A program made the position numbers and the translations under genes. A DNA stretch of 16,977 nt, from the NCBI GenBank assembly GCA_023145185.1, contig JAGLEG010000405.1, forward strand, positions 1 to 16,977. Reading direction: 5' to 3'. Positions 7,251 to 14,890 of the stretch are shown here, in pieces. The number at the start of each line of letters is the position of its first letter. Position 1 is the stretch's first letter. The DNA comes from Thermoplasmata archaeon (GTDB lineage: Archaea > Thermoplasmatota > Penumbrarchaeia > Penumbrarchaeales > Penumbrarchaeaceae). The notes beneath the pieces are model-generated. The model saw nothing but the letters and a program-made list of their open reading frames with translations. It was not told the origin of the DNA and ran no database searches.

Positions 7251-10200
7251 TCAGAGAAGCTCGGATAGATCATCCGAACTTCCCTGTTGTGGTGCGGCCG
7301 GCGGCGGTAGCTGGGCCGGCGGCTGGCCCTCGGGTGGCAGCGGTTCCGGTGCTGCAGCAGGAGGCTGCTCCGGCATCGTTGGGAGCGTTCCAGCCCCTCC
7401 GAAGATATCTCCAAGATCATCATCCGGTGCTGCAGGAAGGGTCGGCTGGGTCGGTGCGGTCAGCGCCGCCGGCTGGGCGGCCGCCACCGATGGAAGGTCC
7501 TGATAGAGGTTCTGATCCTCGTACAGGCTCTTTTCAAGCTCTTCCGCCTGTTTCCTCTTCTCCTCCTCTTCCTCGGCCCGCTTTCTGCTCCTGATGATGT
7601 AGCCGAATAGAAGGAGGGCTATGAGGAGCAGTAGTACGACCATGATCACGATGATGATGATGATATTGCTTGTCTCCTCGTACCATTTCGGGTCCTTCTT
7701 CTCCTTCTCTGACACGAATTTGTCCAATGGATCATAATCCTCTGAATCCCTCACGCCGTCATCATCTGAATCCAGATCCTGTGGGTCGGTACCGTTCAAG
7801 AACTCGTCAAGATTGCTCCATCCGTCACCGTCCGCGTCCTTGGAAGCATCCTCGGGGTCATAGGGGTCCAGGGTGAACTGGATCTCCCAGTCATTGGGTA
7901 TGCCATCGTTGTCCCAATCGTTCGAATCCACCTTTCCCGCCACGGTGATGTTCACGTACACATCCAGGTAGTTACCCGCATCGTCCATACACCTCAGGGT
8001 CACCTTGTAAGTGCCCGCTCTCTTGAAGTCCCAGTATACGGTCTGTCCTTCGGAATCCTCCTGGAAATCGTCCGCGGCATCGAAGTCCCATATGAACCTG
8101 AGAGTATCGTTGTATATTGCATCAGGGTCCATATAGTTGCCAACGGAGAACTTGTGATTATAGAGAATAGGATACGAGTCACCCTCTTCCGGAGAGTCGA
8201 TCTCCAGAAGGATCGGCGGGTCATTGACGTTGATGATAATGATCTCTATCGGAAGAACGTTCAGCACATCCGAGTTCATCTCGTCCATGATGATGATCTC
8301 CGTTCTCACAGCTGGATACCTCGGCTCATTCGTGGCAAAGTAGTAATATTTACCCTCGGCCATGAAATGGAGGGTCGCCTTGAACGGATCGTCAGGATCT
8401 ATATCAAGATAGGTCGCCTCATTCTGCGTGAGGTTGCAAAAGAATGTTATTTTCGTCTGAAGGTCGATCTCCCTGTCCAGGTCATTGGCTATGATGGAGA
8501 GGTTCAGCTCCCTGTGTTCATATACCGTGAAGACTACCCTCTCGGTCACATGCTTGGGCAGGTCTATCCTGGTCGTTCCGTTGGATATGGAGACGAAGAA
8601 GGGCTTGTCGATCACGTTGGAGACGTTGAACCAGAACACCTGCGACACGTTGGCGTCGCCGTCATTGACCCAGGCGGTCACCATGTGGTCACCCACATTC
8701 TCGTTCGTAGGTTTCCACGTGATCCTTCCCTCGGGCGTGCATGTGAGCCAGCTCATATCCATCTCATCTTCGTACTCAAGATAGTACGAGAGGTAGATGC
8801 CATCCGGGTCGTCATCGTTTGGGTCCGAGGCGAGGATCTGTGTCCATCCGGGATCATCCTGCACGAGCATGAATTCGAAGTTGTCTCCTGGAGATCCCTG
8901 GGGCCTGATGATCGGCAGGTCGTTCACCGACTCAATAAATACCTTGAAGATAACCTCCTCGGAATCCAGTGTCCCGTCAGATGCTCTCATCGTCACGATC
9001 TTTGGGTCGAACCCACCCTCGGTATGGTATCTGTTCTTCTTGGGCGTGATCAGAAGTGACCATTTGGTGGGATCCATTGTTCCGTTGACAAGTTCTACGG
9101 TGAACATCTCGTTTGTATTCTCCGTTGTCCAGGAACCGAAGGAGTTCTTGATCTGGATATCCAACGGGTCGTTGTCAGCGTCGTGGAACCAGCTGTGGAC
9201 CCCCTCGAAATATGTGGGCGTATCCTCCTTCAGGGTCAAGTTGATGGTCAGATCATCAGCAGCGACCGGTTTTCTGTTGTACTGGATCACATTGAGGAGG
9301 AAGTAGTCGCTTGACTCCCCCCCGGCCTTATCCCTCATCGTGAAGTTGATCCTCATGTACCCCTCCGGAACGTTCTCGGGTATCTTCTTTGAGAACTCGT
9401 ACCATGCGAGGTTGCCATCGTCCGGGGAGTAGCCGTCCGGTTTCGTGAAGGTCACAGGGTTGAGCCCAAGCGGTGTGAGGTCGACGATCAGGTAAGTCAT
9501 GTCATATTGGTCGTCCAGGTCTTCCAGGGTGAAATTGAGGGTGACCATATCCTTGAAATTGTTCTTTACAGGAGATGGGTCCTGCCTGATGGTGTGCTCC
9601 GTGGGGAGGTTGTTGGCAGGGTAGATGATCACCTTGGCAGTGACGTTATCACCTGCCCAGGCGATATCGTCCAGGCCATTCGGATCATTGTCGAAGTTCC
9701 CAACGGCGAGTGCGTTTATCCTGGAATGCGGAAGTCCCCCTGAGCCGTCGGGCCTGGACCTTATGATCTTCATATTGACGAATTTGGAGGGGGTGTTCGG
9801 GTTGTAATTTCTCAGGGACGTAAGCCCCCATGCCCCGATCTCACTGTATGGATTATCTGTGGTAATATCCATTTTCTTGAGGCCCACCATATCATCGATG
9901 GATGTAACGGAGTTGTTGAAATTCCCAACTATCAGGTCCCTGAAGAAATAGTTATTGTTCTCCGTGTAAGCGAGGTTGCTCATGGCAGGGTCGAATCCCC
10001 TGCTTGGCCTACCACGTATGAGGTAGATCGATGCATCCTTGTATGTTTCCTCCTGAGCGGCGCCGACCGAAACGGCGATATCAATGTAATTCACGCCCGA
10101 GAAATGGCCGGTGGCTATTGCGAATGGAAGGTCCGGCCATATGCCGCCTTTCGATATGGAGCCGAGGGAATTGGGCGTGCCGTAGGTGGAGCCTGAACCC

Positions 10201-11054
10201 GAATGCCAGATCATGTAGACCTCGGCGTTCTTGAAGCTGCCTCCGATCTGTCCGCCGAAGACGAAAGCGATGTCGGGATAGCCATCTGTTGGTGTATCGA
10301 AGTCCTTGACATCCAACATCCCCCAGGTGTAACCCTGTGAGTAGGATACATGGGTAAGATTTACCCAGGTAAGGCTCCCGGACTCGTAGATGATACCTGC
10401 AACCTGCATTCTCTCGCCGAGGTTGCCACTGTTTCCGTCCATGTCTGCGTTATAGAGTATGAAGGCGTCTATATCGTCGTCGTTATCAGCATCGGCAACC
10501 TCCATGTCAAACACACCGTCATGCATCAACCACCAATCATGGGCGTACAGTCCATTATCGATATCCACATAGGCCTCAATGCTGAAGGATCCTGCATTGT
10601 TCTCCATGTAGAATGTCCTGATCGTACCGATCTCGGGGCCCATGGCCGTATTCAGATCATCGGCCATGTAGTAATACTCCTGGCCCATTGCGATGATGTC
10701 TATGTCACCATCATCGTCATAGTCAGCGGTCTTCACCTTTGCGATGTGATATCCGGCAAGGGGGTAGGTCGTAGGTCCGGTGAATGACTTTCCGTCCCCG
10801 TTGTTCAGGTAAACGTAAATATTCTCATATCCGCCTGCCACGATGTCATCGTTCTTGAGGCCGTCAAAATCTCCCGTGGCCACGCAAAGAGCGGTGTTTC
10901 CCACGGCGGACGTCCAGTCACCATCCATGGTAAATCCATATCTGCTTTCGCCCTCTGACCCGGCGTCGGTACCGGTGACCGGTGCCCCTACCATCAATGG
11001 GAATGCTGTCGTTATCATCAATATTGCGAGGAATAATGGCCATCGCCTGTACAT
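7251..11054 (-). CDS. Large exported FG-GAP propeller / Ig-like / thrombospondin type 3 surface protein with C-terminal membrane anchor
   Basis: From the ATG at 11054 (AGGTGGT seven bases upstream; a GTG at 11063 is less likely) it has 1,267 residues. Order of parts: a signal peptide (MYRRWPLFLAILMITTAFPLM); seven FG-GAP-like repeats between about 55 and 480 (cores include VATGDFDG, VKTADYDDDGDIDI, VADADNDDDIDA, LAVGNFDNDPNGLDDIA), the number expected for one seven-bladed propeller; four Ig/cadherin-like domains (about 490-945, with NRKPVA and NDLPII/NDPPIL boundaries); a PKD-like domain with FIWDFDA and GTYKVTLRC (about 950-1040); Asp-rich calcium-type thrombospondin 3 repeats (DNDGIPNDWE, DADGDGWSNLDE, DSDDDGVRDSEDYDP, about 1040-1115); one helix (about 1130-1154); a charged helical stretch and a Pro/Ala-rich cytoplasmic tail. 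It probably sits on the cell surface, binding calcium and mediating adhesion or sensing. The ligand is unknown. Confidence 0.88.
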   Translation of the reverse strand: MYRRWPLFLAILMITTAFPLMVGAPVTGTDAGSEGESRYGFTMDGDWTSAVGNTALCVATGDFDGLKNDDIVAGGYENIYVYLNNGDGKSFTGPTTYPLAGYHIAKVKTADYDDDGDIDIIAMGQEYYYMADDLNTAMGPEIGTIRTFYMENNAGSFSIEAYVDIDNGLYAHDWWLMHDGVFDMEVADADNDDDIDAFILYNADMDGNSGNLGERMQVAGIIYESGSLTWVNLTHVSYSQGYTWGMLDVKDFDTPTDGYPDIAFVFGGQIGGSFKNAEVYMIWHSGSGSTYGTPNSLGSISKGGIWPDLPFAIATGHFSGVNYIDIAVSVGAAQEETYKDASIYLIRGRPSRGFDPAMSNLAYTENNNYFFRDLIVGNFNNSVTSIDDMVGLKKMDITTDNPYSEIGAWGLTSLRNYNPNTPSKFVNMKIIRSRPDGSGGLPHSRINALAVGNFDNDPNGLDDIAWAGDNVTAKVIIYPANNLPTEHTIRQDPSPVKNNFKDMVTLNFTLEDLDDQYDMTYLIVDLTPLGLNPVTFTKPDGYSPDDGNLAWYEFSKKIPENVPEGYMRINFTMRDKAGGESSDYFLLNVIQYNRKPVAADDLTINLTLKEDTPTYFEGVHSWFHDADNDPLDIQIKNSFGSWTTENTNEMFTVELVNGTMDPTKWSLLITPKKNRYHTEGGFDPKIVTMRASDGTLDSEEVIFKVFIESVNDLPIIRPQGSPGDNFEFMLVQDDPGWTQILASDPNDDDPDGIYLSYYLEYEDEMDMSWLTCTPEGRITWKPTNENVGDHMVTAWVNDGDANVSQVFWFNVSNVIDKPFFVSISNGTTRIDLPKHVTERVVFTVYEHRELNLSIIANDLDREIDLQTKITFFCNLTQNEATYLDIDPDDPFKATLHFMAEGKYYYFATNEPRYPAVRTEIIIMDEMNSDVLNVLPIEIIIINVNDPPILLEIDSPEEGDSYPILYNHKFSVGNYMDPDAIYNDTLRFIWDFDAADDFQEDSEGQTVYWDFKRAGTYKVTLRCMDDAGNYLDVYVNITVAGKVDSNDWDNDGIPNDWEIQFTLDPYDPEDASKDADGDGWSNLDEFLNGTDPQDLDSDDDGVRDSEDYDPLDKFVSEKEKKDPKWYEETSNIIIIIVIMVVLLLLIALLLFGYIIRSRKRAEEEEEKRKQAEELEKSLYEDQNLYQDLPSVAAAQPAALTAPTQPTLPAAPDDDLGDIFGGAGTLPTMPEQPPAAAPEPLPPEGQPPAQLPPPAAPQQGSSDDLSELL

Positions 11055-11130
11055 ATTTACCACCTCTTTGAGCCCAGGATGTCCAGATAGGAATCAGGCC
11101 CATTGTGCAGTGGTTCATATACAGTTATGG

Positions 11131-11143
11131 TATAATACTATTT
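11131..11143 (-). promoter_or_regulatory. Possible TATA box of the surface-protein gene
   Basis: The minus strand reads AATAGTATTATA. Predicted transcription start near 11111 would give a leader of about 57 bases ending in AGGTGGT before the ATG at 11054. Other AT-rich stretches nearby leave this uncertain. Confidence 0.35.
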
Positions 11144-11269
11144 CGAGAAAGTGATGCAATTTTACCGGCCTTCTGTTGTGATCGATATGCTTGGTCGCTG
11201 CCGGCCATCGGGCAAATTGTGATCCACATCCCCTTTCCGGCGCCTTGCCACGTCGGGTCGAGAAGCAAG

Positions 11270-11279
11270 TTTTATTAAT
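11270..11279 (+). promoter_or_regulatory. Possible TATA box of aRF1
   Basis: TTTTATTAAT predicts transcription start near 11300 and a leader of about 37 bases with GGTGG close to the ATG at 11337. Confidence 0.4.
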
Positions 11280-11336
11280 GATGTCGATTGTGGTGAGCAT
11301 CCTCAAGTTTTACACGCCCGGAAAAGTGGTGGCATA

Positions 11337-12569
11337 ATGGCGAGATTGACCCCAAGGGAGAGATACGAATTCAAAAAGGTCCTGGAGGAGCTCAGCTCCT
11401 ACAAGGGCAGGGCGACGGAATTGATCAGCCTGTACGTTCCGGGGTCCAAGCAGGTATCCGATGTGATGAGCTATCTGAGGAACGAGTTCTCCCAGTCGTC
11501 GAACATAAAATCAAAATCCACCAGGAAGAACGTTACCTCGGCGATAGAATCGATCATGTCCAGGCTGAAGAACCTTCGGACGGCGCCGGAGAACGGCCTG
11601 GCGTTTTTCGTGGGCCACGTACCAACCGGGGCGGATCAGACGAAGATGATCGCCCGTGTCGTGGAACCCCCGGTGGAGATCATCACGTTCCAGTATCGGT
11701 GTGACAGCTACTTCTATCTCGATCACCTCAAAACGATGATGATAGAGGAGGACGTTTTCGGGCTCATCGTGGTAGATCGGTCCGAGGCCACCATCGGCCT
11801 GTTGAAAGGCAAGAGAATTGAGTTGATCAAGAACATCCAGTCCCTGGTCCCGTCGAAGCATGGGAGGGGGGGACAGTCGGCTCAGAGGTTCGAACGGCTG
11901 ATCGAGATCGCTGCCCACGAGTACTACAAGAAGGTGACCGACATCTGCACGGAAGCATTTCTGGGCGTGGAAGAATTGAAAGGGATACTTCTGGGGGGGC
12001 CCGGATCGACCAAGGACTTCTTCCTGAAGAACGAATACCTTCATCATGAGCTCCAGAGGAAGGTGATCGATACTTTTGATACCGGTTACACGAATGAGTT
12101 CGGCCTTGGTGAACTCCTTGAAAAGGCCTTGCCCACTTTACAGCACCTTGAGGTCACCAAGGAAAAGGAGCTGATGAATCGACTGTTTTCAGAGATAAGG
12201 AAGGAAGATGGAGGCCTCAGCGCCTACGGTGAGGCGCAGGTCCGTCAGGCATTGGAGGCGGGTGCCGTGGAGATCCTGCTGGTCTCGGAAGGGCTCAAGA
12301 GATCGCATCAGGTCTGGAAGTGCTCCGGTTGCGGTGTTGAGGGGGAGAGATATGTCACCTCCAAGGGTGGCGACTCCGAGAAATGTAGGGCATGTGGAGG
12401 CCTTTCCGAGTTGGTCCTTGATGAGGATATCATCGACGAACTGGACAAGATAAGCGAGCTTTACTCCTCTGCTTTGGAGCTCATATCTACCGATTCATCC
12501 GAAGGGACCATGCTTCTTCGGGCATTTGGCGGGATCGCAGCCCTTCTCCGGTACAGGGTAGTTTTCTGA
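11337..12569 (+). CDS. prf1: Peptide chain release factor aRF1 (eRF1 homologue)
   Basis: At 410 residues this is a full-length archaeal class I release factor, which recognises all three stop codons and triggers peptidyl-tRNA hydrolysis on the ribosome. Domain 1 holds NIKS (56-59, followed by KSTR) and the YxCxxxF motif (YRCDSYF, 120-126), both used in stop-codon reading. Domain 2 carries the catalytic GRGGQSAQRF with the GGQ at 178-180. Domain 3 includes a C-terminal zinc-ribbon-like CSGCG...CRACGG (C329, C332, C350, C353), present in many archaeal aRF1 proteins and lost in eukaryotes. The ATG at 11337 follows GGTGG and matches the family start (MARLTPRERYEFKK). The gene converges with trpS across a 25-base gap. 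Confidence 0.97.
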   Translation: MARLTPRERYEFKKVLEELSSYKGRATELISLYVPGSKQVSDVMSYLRNEFSQSSNIKSKSTRKNVTSAIESIMSRLKNLRTAPENGLAFFVGHVPTGADQTKMIARVVEPPVEIITFQYRCDSYFYLDHLKTMMIEEDVFGLIVVDRSEATIGLLKGKRIELIKNIQSLVPSKHGRGGQSAQRFERLIEIAAHEYYKKVTDICTEAFLGVEELKGILLGGPGSTKDFFLKNEYLHHELQRKVIDTFDTGYTNEFGLGELLEKALPTLQHLEVTKEKELMNRLFSEIRKEDGGLSAYGEAQVRQALEAGAVEILLVSEGLKRSHQVWKCSGCGVEGERYVTSKGGDSEKCRACGGLSELVLDEDIIDELDKISELYSSALELISTDSSEGTMLLRAFGGIAALLRYRVVF

Positions 12570-12594
12570 CCCCAATTATGTATCGATTTCGGTC

Positions 12595-13923
12595 TCAGTC
12601 CCATTTAACGATCTCTCTGACCAGATGTTCTCTCTGCCCCCTGATCTCAATAAAATCGTTCAGGAACTCCTCGAGATACTGACAGGCCTCTTTCTTGCAC
12701 GATCCGCACAACCTGGTGCCCTGGAGGCACTCCTCCCGTATCCGATCGATCTCCTCGTCGCCCTGGACCAGGTGGTACATCATCGTGTTGAATACAGCAC
12801 AGATGTCAGGCCTCCCTCCCTTTTCCCTCTGCTCCTCGGCCGTGTCCCTCCCACCCGTTACGGCCTTCTTCAATTTTTTAGCGCCCTCTGCAGGCTCATC
12901 ATCCAGGAATATGGCGGTCTCCGGTTTGGATGAGCTCATCTTCTCACCCGTGATCCCGTTGATGAACCGGTGATATGTTGACGAAGGCGGTATGAAGCCG
13001 AACCCCCCCTCATCCTTCTCAACCAGGGCCAGGGCCTCGTCCATGATCGGGACGTCCGATGGGGATGCCCCTGGCAGATACAGGGCCTTGTATCTCGGGA
13101 CCATATTGAAATCGAGGTAGCCCAGACGTTCCAGGGCGGACCGCGCCTTGGATAAAAGGCTCTCCACGTTATCGTCAACCTTGACGAATACGCCCACTTT
13201 ACCGTCGGAAGTAACGGTTGCATTGAACATTCTAAAGGATGATGCAAGGTCCCTGCACAGCCTGATGTGTGGATCCTGATCTACCCCCACAGGAACAACC
13301 ACTGGAATTGGACCAAGCCTTACCTGGGGGTGAAGTATATCCCCCGCCTGGATCAAGGGCGAGTGCATATGGGCCATGTTCGTGGAGTCATTGAAACCGT
13401 AGATCGCCTTCATGGTGGAGAGGTTCACCTTCGTCCCCGCCAGATACGCAATATCCTTCACATCTGACCTTTTGGATTGGAAGTATATCTCCAGCTTATC
13501 CACATTCAAACCCAGCCCCAGATAGCTCTTTACATAGGATTCGATCGCCAGCGTTCTGGCCTTCTTAAGAGGCATGCCTCTGGTTGCATACGCCTCGATA
13601 TCTGCAACCGCAATAAAGACCGAGGGGTTGAAATTCTGGAGGTACTTGATCTGGTCGATCACCATTTTGTGTCCCAGGTGCATCCTGCCCGAGGGCATGA
13701 GTCCCGAGAGGATCGCAAAGTCGCCTCCTGACCTTATTCTGCCCAGGATGGTATTGAACCCCCGTTGTCCGAAAACTATGTTCTTCCTGAACAATCTGGG
13801 CGGGTTTGGCTCTGAGGGAAGGGTTGAAGGGTCGAACCTCTCGATCCCGAACTCCTTCATCACTTTAGAATAATCATCGATCTCGGTCTGCGCCCAGGGG
13901 TCGATCATATTGTCTCTCTCCAT
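12595..13923 (-). CDS. trpS: Tryptophanyl-tRNA synthetase, archaeal type, with insertion and Fe-S-like cysteine motif
   Basis: This class I synthetase charges tRNA-Trp. It shows PSGRMHLGH (77-85, the HIGH motif), GVDQDPHIRLCRDLA (213-227, typical of TrpRS rather than TyrRS) and GEKMSSS (327-333, the KMSKS loop). At 442 residues it is about 70 longer than the usual archaeal enzyme of about 370. The excess seems to lie at about 231-306, between RDLASSF and FIPPSSTYHRF, a segment that is normally a short link. In the C-terminal domain the cysteines C375, C399, C406 and C409 form C-x23-C-x6-C-x2-C, close to the arrangement that binds a [4Fe-4S] cluster in Thermotoga maritima TrpRS (x22-x6-x2, from memory). 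The start ATG at 13923 has AGGT seven bases upstream; a second ATG at 13908 is possible. Confidence 0.96.
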   Translation of the reverse strand: MERDNMIDPWAQTEIDDYSKVMKEFGIERFDPSTLPSEPNPPRLFRKNIVFGQRGFNTILGRIRSGGDFAILSGLMPSGRMHLGHKMVIDQIKYLQNFNPSVFIAVADIEAYATRGMPLKKARTLAIESYVKSYLGLGLNVDKLEIYFQSKRSDVKDIAYLAGTKVNLSTMKAIYGFNDSTNMAHMHSPLIQAGDILHPQVRLGPIPVVVPVGVDQDPHIRLCRDLASSFRMFNATVTSDGKVGVFVKVDDNVESLLSKARSALERLGYLDFNMVPRYKALYLPGASPSDVPIMDEALALVEKDEGGFGFIPPSSTYHRFINGITGEKMSSSKPETAIFLDDEPAEGAKKLKKAVTGGRDTAEEQREKGGRPDICAVFNTMMYHLVQGDEEIDRIREECLQGTRLCGSCKKEACQYLEEFLNDFIEIRGQREHLVREIVKWD

Positions 13924-13956
13924 CGTTTCTACCTGTACTGCGCATATTTGAGATGT

Positions 13957-13967
13957 GATATCTATTT
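13957..13967 (-). promoter_or_regulatory. Possible TATA box of trpS
   Basis: The minus strand reads AAATAGATATC. Predicted transcription start near 13936 leaves a short leader with the AGGT site. Confidence 0.35.
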
Positions 13968-13992
13968 TTCCATGATCATCCTGAATGTGATG

Positions 13993-14012
13993 ATGGTGGT
14001 CGGATCCACCAT
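13993..14012. repeat. Inverted repeat between trpS and alba
   Basis: ATGGTGG-TCGGAT-CCACCAT is a perfect 7-bp dyad with a 6-base spacer. It lies about 35 bases upstream of the alba TATA box and close to the trpS promoter, so it could be an operator. Confidence 0.45.
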
Positions 14013-14047
14013 GAGGTGGGGGTAATGTTAGGGATTTGCAGAAAAGG

Positions 14048-14056
14048 ATTATATAC
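14048..14056 (+). promoter_or_regulatory. TATA box of alba
   Basis: ATTATATAC preceded by purine-rich GAAAAGG (BRE-like). Predicted transcription start near 14078 lies after an upstream in-frame ATG at 14068, which supports the start at 14107. Confidence 0.6.
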
Positions 14057-14106
14057 GAACATCTCCAATGGGACCGGAACAGTGGCGATCCAGGGTGGTG
14101 AGAACG

Positions 14107-14415
14107 ATGGATGACAGTACGATATTCATAGGGCGTAAACCGTCGATAAATTATGTATTGGCAGTGATCACGCAGTTCAATTCCGGCGCTGAGCAGGTCT
14201 CTTTGAAGGCGAGGGGGCGGTCCATCAGTAAAGCGGTGGATGTTGCCGAGATCGTCAGGAACAAGTATGTCACCGACCTGAAGGTGGAGAGCATCCAGAT
14301 CGGGACCGTGAATCTTCCCGATGAGGAGAGGATAGAGGGTATCAACGTTTCATGGATCGATATTGTTCTTGTCAAGGGGACCGTTGACGGCACCGCCTCA
14401 TCGGGTGATGAATGA
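14107..14415 (+). CDS. albA: DNA/RNA-binding protein Alba
   Basis: The 102-residue protein begins MDDSTIFIGRKPSINYVLAV, the hallmark of Alba, an abundant archaeal chromatin and RNA-binding protein that works as a dimer. The conserved lysine region is at K11 in GRKPSINYV; later family features are VSLKARGRSISKAVDVAEI (31-49) and the KVESIQIGT strand. The start at 14107 is chosen over 14068 because GGTGGTGA sits five bases upstream, the family starts here, and the TATA box at 14048 places transcription start beyond 14068. The last about 12 residues (GTVDGTASSGDE) are a flexible acidic extension. It is divergent from trpS and upstream of the ribosomal operon, which has its own promoter. Confidence 0.96.
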   Translation: MDDSTIFIGRKPSINYVLAVITQFNSGAEQVSLKARGRSISKAVDVAEIVRNKYVTDLKVESIQIGTVNLPDEERIEGINVSWIDIVLVKGTVDGTASSGDE

Positions 14416-14531
14416 ATGGCCACATCGGATGGAGGCCAATGAAACCAAAAAGGGGAGATATCAGAGGGTTCCCTTCGGTCCAATCGCACCACGAGATAAC
14501 AGAGGGACCTCCACTATCGGCGGGAATATTA

Positions 14532-14542
14532 CTATAAATATT
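14532..14542 (+). promoter_or_regulatory. TATA box of the L44e operon
   Basis: CTATAAATATT predicts transcription start near 14563 and a leader of about 40 bases ending in AGGTGA before the ATG at 14604. The box is flanked by CCACTAT (14511-14517) and ATAGTGG (14544-14550), a 7-bp inverted repeat. The 14416-14530 stretch before it shows no supportable gene. Confidence 0.6.
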
Positions 14543-14603
14543 AATAGTGGTTCTAAAATACGCCCTCACCAAGCCCCCATTCAAGGAAAAAAGGTGAGAA
14601 AAA

Positions 14604-14885
14604 ATGAAAATGCCAAGGAGCGTTAAACGGTATTGCCCCCATTGTAAGCACCACTCCCTTCAGGAAGTGGAGAAGGTGAAGAAGAGGCGGGCAAGTGAAT
14701 TGGCCTGGGGGCAGAGGCGTTTCAGAAAAGTAACAGCTGGCTATGGAGGTTTCCCGCGTCCCAAACCAGAGGGTAGAGAGAAACCCACAAAGAGGGTGCA
14801 GCTGAGATACAAGTGCAAGGAGTGCGGCAAAATGACGATGCCGCCTTGCATCAGGGCGAAGAAGTTCGAGCTGGTTGAGGGCTGA
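14604..14885 (+). CDS. rpl44e: Large ribosomal subunit protein eL42 (L44e)
   Basis: The 93-residue protein starts MKMPRSVKRYCPHCK and shows the zinc-binding pairs C11/C14 (CPHC) and C71/C74 (CKEC), a basic centre (RRASELAWGQRRFRKV) and RVQLRYKCKECGKM, all typical of archaeal L44e, which lies near the E site of the 50S subunit. The start has AGGTGA six bases upstream. It is the first gene of a conserved operon with S27e, aIF2-alpha, Nop10 and a PAC2 protein; the next gene begins five bases after its stop. Confidence 0.97.
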   Translation: MKMPRSVKRYCPHCKHHSLQEVEKVKKRRASELAWGQRRFRKVTAGYGGFPRPKPEGREKPTKRVQLRYKCKECGKMTMPPCIRAKKFELVEG

Positions 14886-14890
14886 TCATC

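Larger units (their letters stand above)
11064..11336. other. Divergent intergenic region between the surface-protein gene and aRF1
   Basis: The 273 (to the ATG at 11054, 282) bases hold two AT-rich promoter ends and a GC-rich middle (about 11165-11260). I see no convincing gene. An 8-base direct repeat TTGTGATC occurs at 11176-11183 and 11217-11224, 41 bases apart. Confidence 0.6.

Noticed and set aside
8154..9059. A 301-residue plus-strand open frame inside the surface-protein gene
   Set aside because: It is antisense to a protein with a signal peptide, recognisable domains and an anchor. Its composition (many Val, Arg, His, Asp) is what reverse reading of Asp/Asn-rich codons gives, and no start signal precedes it.
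11160..11300. Possible tRNA or H/ACA RNA in the GC-rich block
   Set aside because: No T-loop consensus, no acceptor stem of seven pairs, and no ANA or ACA box at a suitable place.
11115..11306. A 63-residue minus-strand frame in the region before aRF1
   Set aside because: No ribosome binding site, no recognisable motif, and it covers both promoter regions.
13981..14040. C/D box RNA candidate with GTGATGA at 13987-13993
   Set aside because: No CTGA D box follows at a suitable distance and no terminal stem is present; the CTGA at 13981 precedes the C box.
14363..14626. An 87-residue plus-strand frame between alba and L44e
   Set aside because: It overlaps the end of alba, the L44e promoter and the L44e start in other frames, and resembles no family.
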